Shown: in pieces, positions 47,540-58,661 of the stretch
Numbering within the stretch: position 1 is the first letter of the stretch
Layout: every line of letters begins with the position of its first letter
Assembly (NCBI GenBank): GCA_019054805.1
Contig: JAHQIY010000050.1
Span: forward strand, 1 to 64,000
Origin: Brachionus manjavacas
Taxonomy: Eukaryota > Rotifera > Eurotatoria > Ploima > Brachionidae
DNA length: 64,000 nt
Reading direction: 5' to 3'
Translations under genes and position numbers: made by a program
The notes under the pieces: generated by a model
Seen by the model: the letters and a program-made list of their open reading frames with translations, nothing else
Database searches by the model: none
What the model was told of the DNA's origin: nothing

Positions 47540-47905
47540 TTTGAGTAAGAACTTTTTTCTCAGCTTTCCGAAATTTAATACTAAATAAAAAAAAAAAGAA
47601 TTTAACGCTAGAAAAGCTTGTCTCTTTTTTCCTAAGGTTTTTAGCTAGTTCTGAAAATGCATCATTGTGTTGCATTCATAGTTGGATCAAATTTCAAGGT
47701 CTATTTAAAATGTACAAAATATCTGCCAATTGCACCACACGAGAATATCTTTAAGCTTAATTTCTGGAGAGTTTAAAAAAGTTTTGGCAGTTGATACAAC
47801 AATAAATGTTGCAGCATTTTTCATCAACAGAACTAATTTTAAACTTACTGAAAAAACTTATTCAATTTCCATTGTGCTGAATTTCACAAAACCTTTTACT
47901 TAAAC
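47540..47905 (+). repeat. Interspersed repeat copy B (empty site for the foldback)
   Basis: Co-linear with 43,585-43,672 plus 44,679-44,970 but without the 1-kb foldback. At the corresponding place it reads CCTAAGGTTTTTAGCTAGTT against CTAAAGGTTTAAACTTAGTT once the foldback is removed. It begins about 20 bp after the right end of the 654-bp element. Confidence 0.6.
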
Positions 47906-48212
47906 TATCATATTTTGGACTTAATTTATTTTTTTAAATGGACATCATTTTATCTATTTTATCATTTTATATTTTTTATATATTTTTTTATATTTTATTC
48001 AATTTTTAGATTTGATTTAAAATCTTTTAAAAATTTTGGACAGAAAAAACAATATTTAATCAAATTTTCAGCTCCTTTTAAACAACTAAAAACATGTAAA
48101 AATTATCAAGTATTTTCTCTAGTATTTTTGTTTGTTTTTATTAAATAAAGCGATTTTTTACTAGAATTTTTTTAATCGATTCTGCACGAGTAAATGCGGT
48201 TAAATTCAAATC

Positions 48213-48414
48213 AACACTAGAAGTGAGAAACCGGTTCGAGGAAAAAAGAAGATTTTTGAAAGTTTAACTTTTTAAATTTAATTAATTTTAAATTCTTTCG
48301 ATTAAACGATAATTAAAAATTGAATTCTGATATATATTTTGTTATTTAATGTTGAACCGGTTCCTAAATCAAACCGGTTTCGAGCAAGTTTTCTGTAACC
48401 GGTTTCCCACACTA
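48213..48414. mobile_element. ~200-bp hAT-like MITE
   Basis: The left end is AGTGAGAAACCGGTTCGAGG; the right end complement is AGTGTGGGAAACCGGTTACA. CCGGTTT motifs stand out against the AT-rich background, and an extra AACCGGTT pair lies near 48,355-48,380. Possible flanking AATCAA occurs on both sides but does not form a clean 8-bp duplication. There is no coding capacity. Confidence 0.6.
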
Positions 48415-50639
48415 ATCAATGCATACATCAATTTCAAGTCAAAAATCTTTCATCAGTCATGAGCAAGGCTACATTAGTTTTTTGCCTTATTAAGTAGGTT
48501 TTTTGGCGACCTAGTCAAAGTCAAATCACCTAAAAACAGATATTTTAAAGAAGTTATATTATTATTTTTATAAAAAAAGAAAATTGTTGAAATTTTTTAG
48601 ACAATTTATGAAGAATTTTTTAAGAAAATGCGCCCATTGATATCATGGTTGCATTTTTTTGTGCCAAAACTTTAAAGAGTCTTTAAATAGTCTTTTAAAT
48701 TTTTTTAGATTGCCGTAACTTTGGCAAGCACTAAAGTTAAAACATTCTCTTTTTCTTTTAAATTGAGAATTGTCTATGATTAACGTCACATGTTCTTCAT
48801 GGTCAAGAAGGCGTCGTAACTATGTTCTGATGTTCAAAATTCGTATCTATGCCTCAAAACCAAATGAGAAAATAGAAGATTTAAATCATTTTAAATTTGA
48901 TACAGTAGAAGTATTTTATTTGTTACTTAGTTTAAGCTAGACAAATAGTATAATTGAAAAAAAAATCAACAAAATTAAAATTAAACTTTAAACTAAACAA
49001 AATTTTAAAACCAACTATTTCTCATTTTTTATAGATAAGAAATCACACAAAAAATCAATTAAAAGCATATTTTTATAATTTTTTTGACCCAATAATAAAA
49101 TTTTTAAGTACTTTTCTTGTGAATTGCCGCCCACTCTTTTTAATAGCTTACTAGTCAAATATTGAGTTTAATATTTAAATTCTATTCATCATTAATTAAT
49201 ATTTTAGACTTTTCTAAATGTTTTCTTGATTTTTTTTTGTCATATAGCATGTCTAGTGATTTTAGTGATTGTATTTGACAAAATTTCCACTTTTTAAGCT
49301 AACTTTTTTTTCTTAAAAATAAAATAAAGCGCGAAAAATTCTAAAAAAAAATAAAAAAATTATTATTTTTAATACAATATTTATTTTTTCAATTATTTAA
49401 TTTTTAAAAAATATTGAAAAATAAACTAATTTTGATTCATGTTAATGATTACACTTTTATTTTTTTTTCATTTTGTTCCATTATCTAAAGACAATTATTA
49501 TTAAATTAATAAAAAAAAATAAAAATATTCAAAAAATTATTTTTCAAAAGTAAAAAGTTACTTTTTTGTCATTTTAAATCTGTAGTGGAAATATCCAAAC
49601 CTAGACCCTTTTTCGACGACCAATTTAACTTTGTAATTTCCATTACAGGATTTCAACACTTTATCAATTTCCACTCGTTCAATCCTACATTTTTTTATTT
49701 GACTATTAATAAATTATGCTCAAAGAATATTTTATTTATATTTGAATTTTAAATTATTTTATTTGTTAAAATTTTAGATTAATTTTAGATTATTTTGTAG
49801 CTTAAACAAGCAACTGGCAAACTATTTAATTACTTCACCTTTTAAATCTAAGTTTCAACGACGAGTTGTCGTCAATTGATCAAATTAAAATTCTACAATA
49901 TCAATTGATCATTACAATTATTGTGAAAATCATAATGTCATGGAAGTAATTCAAGCTGTAAAAATAAATTTCCTTTTTTTTATCATTTTGTTTCAGTAGT
50001 TAAATAGGCTCTTTTCAGCTAAAAAAAATTAGAAGAAGGTAACGGTATTGAACACACAAATTTTCAAAGCTTTTGTTTTAAGTTTCAAAAAAGAAAAAGA
50101 AGCTTATTTTTCGAAAATTTTTTTCAATTCATTTAAATTTTTGACAATAACTTCATTTTGTTTTCTTTCTTTGATTAATTCATTTTAGGTGAAATATTAA
50201 AAACATATATTAAATTTATTCACTTGTAAAATTTGTCTCATTTTACTATTACAAGGATTGAACTCGAGCATTCTTAATAATAATTTCATAATAAACTTAA
50301 TTTAAACTAGTTTTTTTTTTTTAAATCATTTAATAATTATTAAATTTCTAATTGTTAGATATCTAATTAATAAAAATAATTTTAAGTCCCATTGAGATAT
50401 TGTGCTAGAATTTATTTTAGTGCAATGTTAATGGAATTTAAAGAGAAAGGTTTTGGATACTCTTAAAACGTGATGTGATGTAGATTACGCAATTCGGCAC
50501 ATAAAATTTTTTCAAAAAGTAAAATGTATAATTATTGCAACAAAAAGTCGCTACACTTTTACTTGAATGTGGAAAACTAGATAAAAACAAGTGTTTTTTT
50601 TTGTTTCCAGGGCAGTTCCGAATGGCAGAGTCTTCTTTT
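48415..50639. other. Gene-poor AT-rich interval
   Basis: I see no ORF with a true ATG and protein-like composition, no RNA gene and no clear transposon. A weak inverted pair (GTAGTGGAAAT / ATTTCCACTCG, 49,582-49,670) might be a decayed MITE. Confidence 0.45.
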
Positions 50640-51440
50640 CAGCCCACATGGTTGCAATATGATTAAAATATGTACTTATTAACTTATGTTATATGTGTAC
50701 ACTTAGAGTAGAAAATTAATATTTATATTGTGGATATATTGTTAGATTAAATTATGATAAGAGTTCGGTGTGTTTATGATTGAATCAAAGAGAGTGCTTT
50801 GTACTTTGAATTGTTTCTGGACGAGCTTAGAAGCAGAAAGTCCTGGATCTGATGAGCCTGGATTGATTCATGGCCTTGCTTGGTAGTTATAACTTTTGAA
50901 AAAAGCTTATTTGCTCTGTCATGGATCAAGTCGATTTTTAGCTCTTGGTGGATTGTTTTGATACTTGTGGTTAGCGGAAAATATTTGATGACTATCTAGA
51001 ATCGATATTGCATTTTTTGCATTTCGGCTTTTATCTTCTGAGTGCCTGATTGAAGTATTATAAATCAGTAGTCGAATAATGATCTTATGAGTGATACATT
51101 TTTTTGTTAGAAATTCTGTTGATTTTAAAAGAAGATTCTCACTTAAAACTTTTAATTTTTCTGATCAGGCTTTCTAATTTTGGAAATTTGTTTTGAATTG
51201 ATAATTTTCAAATGTTCTTTGTAATTGATTTTGGAATCTAATCTATAACCAAGGAATGATGGATTTGGGTCAAGGGGAATATGTGAATTGCCGATTTTTA
51301 TTTTCAATCCATATGTTTTCTCATAATTTTTCGTAAGACCAGCTTTGCTAAATGATGTTTAGCAAGTTTTGACTTTTCGTTAATTTTAAATCCCCATTTT
51401 TGCAGTCTCAGTCATGGCCTTAGAGCTCTTGGAATTTAGA
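50640..51440 (-). pseudogene. LINE reverse-transcriptase C-terminal remnant
   Basis: Reading leftward: IGNSHIPLDPNPSFLGYRLD then SKINYKEHLKIINSK (about 51,290-51,180), a frame-broken middle including SLIRSLFDY, then IKAEMQKMQYRF, a TAG, IVIKYFPLTTSIKTIHQELK and DLIHDRANKLFSKVI (about 51,050-50,870). This order (FLGYRLD, then the QKMQYR block, then IHQELKIDLIHDRA) is that of the thumb and C-terminal part of jockey/I-type LINE ORF2. The catalytic fingers/palm part is absent. It lies just downstream of FoxD on the same strand, 180 bp past its stop codon, and might overlap its 3' UTR. Confidence 0.72.
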
Positions 51441-51622
51441 ATAAAATAAACAAAAAGCAAAATTAAAATCTTTATTAAACTATCATCATTAATTAAATAA
51501 ATATTATATAATACAATCTAGTGATTAAACAATAAAAAAAAAAAAGAATTTAAATAAAAACAAAACGCAACTCGACACAAATAGACAAACTAGCTAAGAA
51601 CTTATAATCAATATATTTTTAT

Positions 51623-52465
51623 TCATTTGTATGGGTGAATGAATGAATGAGTGAGTGATGATGATGATGATGATGACGATGGGCTGAACTGTTGCTGATA
51701 TTGATTTGAGGACTGAAAAGCGCTCTGAAAATAACTGAACAACTCGGCATACAAAGATGTCGGGTCGAGAGAGGCCAATTTGGAGTCGGGCAGCTGCTTT
51801 TGGCACCAATTGTGTGCAATGAATGGTTCGATTTGAGGCGATTGCAGGTCGTGTTGATTAAGGCTAAGAGGATGCTCATTTTGACTAGTTGATAAATCTT
51901 GAGCTGAATGTTGACTTGACGTGCTCTCGTCTAAAATGGGCCTTTCACTTTTGGATTGAGCAGCTTTTTGCTCTGAACTTTTCTTTTTGTCTATTTTGCA
52001 GCTTTTCTTGAATCGTTTTCTCCTGCGCAAAAACGACCCATTGTCGAACATATTCTCACTGTTCGGATCCAAAGTCCAGTAATTTCCTTTGCCCGGATTG
52101 CCGGGCTCGCGCGCCACCTTCACAAAACAGTCGTTGAGCGACAAATTGTGACGTATACTGTTTTGCCACGACGGAAACCTGTCGCGGTAATACGCGAACT
52201 TGTTCATTATAAACTCGCAAATGCCACTCAGAGTCAGTCGCTTTTTGGAAGACTGCAGAATGGACATGGTTATTAGAGCAATGTAGGAATAGGGCGGTTT
52301 GACGCAGTTTTTTCGCTTTTTGCCCAGGCGCACTCTTTTCATCATTTTCTCGTCCTCGTCACTGCACACCGAGCTGCTTGTGTTAATGCTCATGTTCGTG
52401 TTCATGTTCGGGTTTGTGTTTGTGTTTGGCGTCTCTTTCAAAATGCTTTCGACGTCAAATTTCAT
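51623..52465 (-). CDS. foxD: FoxD-class forkhead transcription factor
   Basis: A 280-residue single-exon ORF from ATG (52,463-52,465) to TGA. The forkhead domain spans about 56-150: [34 protein letters not shown], the recognition helix [15 protein letters not shown] (100-114), [14 protein letters not shown] and [14 protein letters not shown]. The LSGICEFI and [13 protein letters not shown] blocks are what mark FoxD rather than other Fox classes. The domain is intact, so DNA binding is expected. The N-terminus has FDVESIL (3-9), fitting the eh1-type Groucho-binding pattern FxIxxIL. Acidic SDEDEK (35-40) follows. The C-terminal half is polar, with DLSTSQ and a long Ser run (codons TCA/TCG). FoxD factors act in mesoderm, neural and muscle specification in animals. 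An AATAAA overlaps the stop region. Forkhead codons are GC-richer than the flanks, consistent with selection. Confidence 0.95.
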   Translation of the reverse strand: MKFDVESILKETPNTNTNPNMNTNMSINTSSSVCSDEDEKMMKRVRLGKKRKNCVKPPYSYIALITMSILQSSKKRLTLSGICEFIMNKFAYYRDRFPSWQNSIRHNLSLNDCFVKVAREPGNPGKGNYWTLDPNSENMFDNGSFLRRRKRFKKSCKIDKKKSSEQKAAQSKSERPILDESTSSQHSAQDLSTSQNEHPLSLNQHDLQSPQIEPFIAHNWCQKQLPDSKLASLDPTSLYAELFSYFQSAFQSSNQYQQQFSPSSSSSSSSLTHSFIHPYK

Positions 52466-52800
52466 TTTGCTTGTGACAACAACAACATCAACAACAAAAA
52501 CAACAACACTAATAGTTTTCTATTAAATAATTTTTTTTTTAATTTATTTATTTATTTAATATGAAAATAAAAATTTTTTAAAAACGAAAAAAAAATTAAA
52601 TTTTATCTATTTTTTGTTAGGCTGAATTTAGAAACAAAAATAAAAAGAAAAAAAAAAGAAAAAAAAGATAAATTTTATGACTTTAAAAATAACAATAAAG
52701 TAATAAAAAAAATTGTGTTGTTTAATAAGAATGGAAGCTAGAGAGATAAATTTTTGATAAATTTTTGAAATTTAGAATTTCTTTAATTTTAAGGATGACC

Positions 52801-52816
52801 ACTGTTTGTCAGATAA
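52801..52816. promoter_or_regulatory. Composite motif copy 1 (ACTGTTTGTC + AGATAA)
   Basis: ACTGTTTGTCAGATAAG. A forkhead-like TGTTTG core lies next to a GATA site. It is repeated with small changes at 53,071. Confidence 0.3.
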
Positions 52817-52878
52817 GACGACAGATATGAACATGATCAACACAATGATAGATAAAGATAGATGGATGGATAGATAGA
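52811..52878. repeat. GATA/GATG microsatellite-like cluster upstream of FoxD
   Basis: AGATAAG, then GATAGATAAAGATAGATGG and ATGGATAGATAGAGAGA give at least five GATA cores. It could be simple sequence or a cluster of GATA-factor sites. Confidence 0.5.
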
Positions 52879-53070
52879 GAGAGATTTGTAGTGGTTGAGT
52901 TAAATGAAGAGATGAAATATCAATCGTGTTATCTGTGTATTGATCGTAGCCGGCGCACACAAATGCTTCTAAATGCTACTTTTTGTTGTGTTGTTGCTGA
53001 GCAAAGGAATTTTTTGATTATAAACTTGCCACTTTTATATAAGAAAAACTAATCAAATTGTTTGCGAACA

Positions 53071-53090
53071 ACTGTTTGTCTAAGATAAAT
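53071..53090. promoter_or_regulatory. Composite motif copy 2 (ACTGTTTGTC + AAGATAA)
   Basis: ACTGTTTGTCTAAGATAAAT, the second occurrence of the forkhead-like plus GATA arrangement, 270 bp further upstream of FoxD. Confidence 0.3.
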
Positions 53091-53100
53091 TAATTTATTT

Positions 53101-53970
53101 GTGTGGAGTTGTTGTGTTGTTATTGTTTTTGTTCTTGTTCTAGTAAGCGCACAATTATTGAGAAAACAAAAATAGAAACACTTAAATTTTTTTTATTTTT
53201 TTTATTATTAATTTTAAATGAAATAGAAACAGAAACAAAAAAAGAAGAAGAAGAAGAAGATAGCATGAATAGATATGAAAGAAACAAATTCAACTTATCA
53301 ACACTCTAATTGATTGGCTTTTGTAATTAAATATGTTTTTCTATTTAGTATTTTTATCCAATTATATACAGAAATAAAAAAAAAATAAAAGAAAAAAATA
53401 AAGTCTATTGATCAAAAATATACAAAATGTTTATTTTTCTTATTGGAGAAGGCACTCGCACAATTTGCATTCCTATTGATTTCAGACTTAATTGTTCAAT
53501 TTCAATCATGACCAGAACGCAGCAATAACAAACAATGCATCGAAAAATGAAACAAATAATCACAGAATAAAAATTTATGTTGTGTCTTAAGTCGAAATTG
53601 GCAATGCCTTAAATTGGTATATTTACGTTTCGACAAGTAAATTTGGAAAAGATAATTTTCGACAACTTAATTTCAACAAATAAAAATAAAGAAAATTAAT
53701 TTTCGACAAATTAATTTTCGAATAATATTTATTCGACAAAACTTGACAGGATTTTTTTTGCTTGTGTTTTTTTTTTATTTTATTTTATTGTGGATGGTTT
53801 AGTGAACTCAATTAATAACTTAAGCCTTGATACATTTTTTTGGAAGAACGCATAAATCAAATTTTAAATGATTATAATGATCAAGATATTTATCAAAACT
53901 TAACTAATTCATCTAAATTAATTCAATACTATTACGTGACTTGTTTCAAACAAGACATTAAAAAAGGACT
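53101..53970. other. Non-coding AT-rich flank
   Basis: It contains a (GAA)n-like run at 53,238-53,260 and a cluster of TTTCGACAA/TAATTTTCGA repeats at 53,625-53,740. A 68-codon ORF at 53,103 is low-complexity and I do not call it. Confidence 0.45.
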
Positions 53971-54515
53971 CAAGTCCTAAAAAACTAAATGATAATAAAA
54001 AGATTTTTGAAAGCATAGAAGGTGTCCAAAGAAGAGCGACTAAACTTTTTGGAGAATTGAGCACTTTGAGAACGCGTTAGAAAGTTAAAGCTTTTTAAGC
54101 TTGGAGGAAAAAGAGCTGAATGAGGAGAGGAGATTTAATTGAGCAGTTTAAAATTGTTAAAGAAAGAAAGGCATTATCAATTGCCTTAAACATTGTGCAT
54201 TCAGATGGACATTATGCAACACGAACAAGAACAACAAGTCACAGTTATGTTTGTTGAAAAAGAGTTGGTCAGAATTTATGGAATTACAGAATTGAACTTT
54301 TCAATATATCGAGTCGTGCATGGGTACTCCATTTGCTATAGGCTTATAATTATTTAATTATTATTTTTTGATACTGTGAATTTTGTTTAACTAAAGAACA
54401 AAAATTAAAATTACTTTTTTCTTTTTTTTTGTTAAACTTGCTGTACAAAATGGATCACCTCATGTCCTTTAGTTTCAAATGAATGTTTGACAGTGTAAGT
54501 AGATAAATAAAAAAA
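53971..54515 (+). pseudogene. CR1/L2-like LINE 3' remnant
   Basis: In one frame SPKKLNDNKKIFESIEGVQR and RATKLFGELSTLRTR, then after a TAG and a frame change RRGDLIEQFKIVKERKALSI, TTSHSYVC, a TGA and KRVGQNLWNYRIELFNISSR. The order ESIxxVQRRATKL, RRGDLIEQFK, then the HSxxxxKKR block is that of the C-terminus of CR1/L2-type ORF2. A short tail AGATAAATAAAAAAAT ends near 54,515. It is broken by stops and is thus dead. It is a different LINE lineage from those at 50,640 and 59,767. Confidence 0.7.
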
Positions 54516-55590
54516 TAGCTTCAATAATGGCATTAATTCGGCAAATTGAAGTCTATAATCATGATCATGTGATCAAAATTTATAAGAGCCAATATTTTTT
54601 ATGAAAATTATGAAAAGAATTTCATTTTATGCTTATTATTAAATATAAAAACAAAAAACAAATATTCACTTTTTTTAATTGATATTTAATTCTCCTAAAA
54701 CCTTTATTTAAACAAATTCCAAAAATGCAATTTTAATATCAATTAAAAAAAGTTAATTATTGTAATGCAATGCAAAATTTTAAAATATACATTGGTACTT
54801 AATTTTTCTTTAGTTAAAAATTTGAAATAATTGGGATAAGCCAATTCTGCGAATAGTTCGGTTTGAAAAAAACTCGAAAATAAATTAGAAAAAAAAATTG
54901 AGTCACACAATCACATTAATTGTTTTGTTCTTCTTTTATATTTAACAAGATAGTAAACTTTAAAAGAATTCGATTTTCATTTTTGTTTGTTCTATTCACA
55001 GTTACAAAGTGTCGTCTCAATATTATTTTATTGAATTATCTTTTTTTTAATTCAAATAGCATAGAAATAACTTATTTTTTGAATTTTGCTGCAGTTCTCG
55101 AAATAATAAAAAAGCTTTTGCTCAATACAAATAAACTAATTATTAAATTTGTGATTGTTTCTATTTCTTTGTCTTTATAATTTGTCTATGTCTGCTGTTA
55201 AATAAAGTCTTAGTGAAATTTTCTTTTTCTTTCAAAACGTGATAAAGCAGAAAATCAATAAAGGCTCTTGGGTCATAAATTGCAACTAAAAGTGGTGTCT
55301 CTTAATTTGTCATTTTAGCATCAGAACTGCCATCCGCTATCAGTCAAAAATAGACTTGCTACAATAAGGAACTTGTTTTTTAGAGCTCTCAATTGAAAAA
55401 GGACATTTTTGATCTATAATTACCACACTTGATAGCAACCAAATATTCCATTCATCCCAGTACTCAAATCAGCTAAAAAGAGTTTAGAATTTTTTTCACC
55501 TTCAATTTAATCTAAATTGTGAATTAATTTATGCTTTATTTTATCTTATTTAAATAAACTGCCCAAATTATGTGATTAGTTATTTATAAT
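54516..55590. other. Intergenic, nothing recognised
   Basis: AT-rich DNA. The open stretch 54,920-55,180 begins only at TTG and has low-complexity residues. Confidence 0.45.
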
Positions 55591-55594
55591 CATT

Positions 55595-55885
55595 TCAAAC
55601 TCAAAATTCAACTTAAAGAAATATTTAAATCAGAAGACGGCATCTGTAACTCAATAAGACTTTGTTTGCACTTTAGAAATATTCTAAATAAACTATTAAA
55701 GAACTGATGAGACCTTTCACTTTGGCCCAAGCTCTTCTAAAAAAAATCATTCTCAAATTTTTTCTTCTTTTCTTTTTTTATTTTCTTAAAATTTAATAAA
55801 AATTACATATTTTATAATTTACATATTTTTTACTTTTCTTTGTCCAACATGGAGATTAATTCAATTAGATAAAAAAATAAAAAGT
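55595..55885 (+). mobile_element. Decayed LINE-like 3' end (same family as 46,090)
   Basis: The reading KLKIQLKEIFKSEDGICNSI then RLCLHFRNILNKLLKN matches the tail ORF at 46,188 and 57,820. A T-rich stretch, a CATGGAGATTAATTC motif and an AATTAGATAAAAAAATAAAAA tail (broken: AATTAGATAAAAAAATAAA) follow. It is more diverged than the other two copies. Confidence 0.45.
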
Positions 55886-57790
55886 AGAAAAGTATGCCTT
55901 CAATTTTCTTACCAACTAAATTTTCAGTCATTGAGTTTAAAATTTGTATCTGAATTTGAAAAAAAATGTTTTTATTCCAAATTATTCTTAATAATCTTTT
56001 TGTCTTGTAGCTATCTCATTTATTTCTTTAATCTTATCTTTTCTATTTTATTTATGTTATTTTTTAAATATTTTAACAATTATCTTGCTAAATGGTCATA
56101 TTAAAACTAGCGTTTTATTTTTAACTTTCTTTATATCTAAACGAGATACACAAATAAAGGTAATAATAATAATATTTAATTTGAAAACAAATCTTAGAAA
56201 TCATGCTTCTTAAATAAAAAAAAATAAAATAAAACTGCAAAAAAACTTTATTGTTTATTTTTTATTTTTAACTTTTTCACCTTTTTTTTTGTTCAAAAAA
56301 GTATTTAGAGAAATAAATTGAATGTTAAACTGACTGAATAGATTTACTTGAAAAGACAATTCAATGAAAAACTGTAAATGATTTTCTGTTATTGTTATTT
56401 CAAAAATGTTTACAGATAAGACAAAGAGATTTTTGGATTTAAAAAAAGGCTAATGTTTTTATTTTTAGTCTGATTGATTTTAAATAATTTATAATGGTGG
56501 TTGTCGGGTTGGTTCAAAAGCGCATACTTTTTCATCTCTTTGATTTTTTTGTTATGTACAAGACTTCAAATTATGCACTGTTTGTTTTAGAGCAGAGCAA
56601 AATAAAAGCATGTGAAAAAGATTAGTCCAGTGAGAAAATAGAAATAGTGACTTGAAAATAATGATTTACTTTGTGTACTATGTTCTATTCAGGCGTTAAA
56701 AAATTAATTTTATCTTTGCTGATAAATTGCTAAACATAGCTATAGAATAGCTAAAATAAATTGTTTATTTTCCTAGTTTTCTATTGAAAAAAATAAATCA
56801 ATTGAAGTTGTTTTCTCTCGATTTGTTTTTCGTTTGTTCTTATTCACTCAATCACATTTTTAAAACAACTATTTGCATTCGCACGAAATTTGATTATTTC
56901 AAATTAATAGGATTCACAGACTTTAATAATGAGCCAGCGGTGTTTTGGCTTTTTCAGCCTCAATTATTCCAAACTTTCCGATTTCTTAATCGGCTTTTTG
57001 GCTTTTTGTTCTACGGTCCTTGAATAAAATCCTATTTGTAAAATTACTTTTGTTATCACAAGCCGTTTTTGTTAGACTCAATCAATTTTGATCACGACAA
57101 GCTCTTAACAAACGAGCAAACATTCAATAATAGATCTATCAAAAGCGTGAAAGGCGCTACGCAAACATAAACAGATAACGATTACTAATTTTAAATTAAT
57201 ATCTTTTGTTGTTTGGTGTATTTTTACAGTTCAAATTAACAAATAAAACTCTACTCTATTCTTATTCACATATTTTCTGATGCGGACATTAAACTCTAAT
57301 TCATTTTATTCTCAAATTAGTTAGACTAAAAATTGTTTCGTAGCTAAAAAAAAATTAATCAGTAAGAAAAAAATAGTAAATTATAATATCTAATATTTAT
57401 TAATAAAAAAATTCACATTTTACTTAGGAATGAATGTTTTTAGTGTTATTTTATGGATTTTTTCTAGGACGGCCTGTTTTTCTCGGAGCTAAATTTGAAG
57501 ATGTTGAATGAACACATTTTTTCTATCCATTTTAAACTATTTTTATCTCTCTTTTTTACTTTTTTTTTAAATCTTTCTACTCTGGAAATTCGAACTTTTT
57601 ATTTTTCCTTTTTTAATCAATGCTTTGTAACAATTGGGTTTAAACGAAGGCGAAAGCTATTCGGACGAACCTGGGGTCCGCCCCAAAGTATTTTTTTAAT
57701 AATAAAATAAATAATAAAAATTTGAGGATGTTGCTGGTTGTACAATAGTTTGAATGTCATTTTTAGTACTTTCGACTTGATCTTGATCAT
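55886..57790. other. Gene-poor AT-rich interval
   Basis: No ORF with convincing coding character. The 56,784 and 57,495 open stretches are F/L-rich and show no motif. A somewhat GC-richer patch lies at 57,630-57,690. Confidence 0.4.
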
Positions 57791-57799
57791 TAGTCCTAT

Positions 57800-58208
57800 C
57801 ATCACAATTTTTAAAATATATGCTTAAAGACTCCCCCTCAAATAAATCTTTTTCCTCTGACTTGGTTCTTATTTCCAAGTACTTTAAAATTGAAACCTCA
57901 AAAATTACAGTAAATACAAACCAACTTAAAGAAAATCTTAAGATTAATCTGATTTCTAATGATGGTATATCTGATTCAATTTGGTTATGTCTATGCAATT
58001 TAAAATTAAAACATTACAGAACTCTCCTAAACGAGCTAATTCAAAATAAAAGAAATTCATGAATTTTGGTCCAAATTATCTTGCTTTCTAACTTTCATGC
58101 CTTTTTCTATTTTCGAACTAATGTTCCTTTTGTATTTTTTTTTTTTTTTTTTGTAATTTTATTTTTAGGTAATAATTTTTCATTTTTTAAAAAAAACACA
58201 AAAACACA

Positions 58209-58244
<36 letters not shown>

Positions 58245-58284
58245 CTCCTTAAAGGAGGTTAATTCAATTCAATAAATAAATAAA
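57800..58284 (+). mobile_element. LINE-like 3' end (best-preserved copy of the GISDSI family)
   Basis: The ORF from 57,820 to the stop at 58,060-58,062 has NTNQLKENLKINLIS, NDGISDSIWLCLCNLKLKHY and RTLLNELIQNKRNS, parallel to 46,188-46,370. A long T-run, the stem ACTTCTCCTTAAAGGAGGTT (58,240-58,259), AATTCAATTC and an AATAAATAAATAAATT tail follow. The tail abuts a MULE fragment, so the insertion was probably into or beside that older element. Confidence 0.55.
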
Positions 58285-58661
58285 TTATCATTTGAAAGCC
58301 GATCTTGATTGATTGATTGAGCCATTGAAATTAGAAATTCGTAGTAAAAACTTTGTAGAGCAGGATTAATTGGATCAGTGGAAATACGTTGTACCAAAGC
58401 AGGTGTAGCTTGTTTTCGTCTTTCTCGCTTTTTATTTGCCTCAAGGTTGAGATCTGCGACACCAATTACATGTTTTCAAATCAAGTTTGTATCCCAGTCT
58501 GGACATGAGCAGACGCTCGATTTCCATTGACTGAATCTCACTAATCGATTTGAATTTATTTCTTTGATATAATCGTCAAACGAAAACCGCTCTGTCTTTT
58601 CATAATAACCTTTGCACTTGGTTTTTGTTGCTTTAAAAGATACATTGGTTGAAGTACACAT
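58285..58661 (-). pseudogene. MULE-type transposase SWIM-domain remnant
   Basis: From 58,661 leftward: KTERFSFDDYIKEINSNRLV, RFSQWKSSVCSCPDWDTNLI, a TGA, then KHVIGVADLNLEANKKRERR and on through ALVQRISTDPINPALQ. CSC followed by KHVIG is the MULE SWIM finger (CxCx7CxH), with the third Cys replaced by TGA. The basic stretch after KHVIG matches the usual C-terminal tail of such transposases. No catalytic part lies upstream (an in-frame stop directly precedes the ATG). It is a dead C-terminal piece of a different MULE copy from that at 41,068. Confidence 0.65.

Larger units (their letters stand above)
52466..53100 (-). promoter_or_regulatory. Probable FoxD upstream region
   Basis: The 5' flank of FoxD. 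It contains a CAA-type simple run (52,476-52,505), long A/T runs (52,525-52,720), a GATA-rich cluster (52,811-52,878) and two copies of a composite motif (52,801 and 53,071). No TATA box is certain. The assignment is positional. Confidence 0.4.

Noticed and set aside
47481-47675. 64-codon minus-strand ORF
   Set aside because: It crosses the inverted repeat, the target duplication and an older repeat, so it cannot be one ancestral gene.
47915-48148. 77-codon plus-strand ORF rich in F and Y
   Set aside because: The composition is that of T-rich DNA read in frame; no motif.
51594-51879. Two other minus-strand ORFs overlapping FoxD
   Set aside because: They are out-of-frame readings of FoxD, including a His run that mirrors its Ser run.
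54920-55180. 86-codon plus-strand ORF
   Set aside because: It begins at TTG and shows no protein-like features beyond AT-rich composition.
56505-56540. tRNA-like B-box (GGTTGGTTCAAAAG)
   Set aside because: No A-box at the right distance and no cloverleaf could be drawn.
56784-57023. 79-codon plus-strand ORF
   Set aside because: It is isolated and F/L-rich, with no motif; support too weak.
41068-58661. Altered genetic code (TGA = Cys)
   Set aside because: The homeodomain-like, FoxD and methyltransferase ORFs use TGA as stop and TGT/TGC for Cys, and the MULE pieces also contain TAA and frameshifts.
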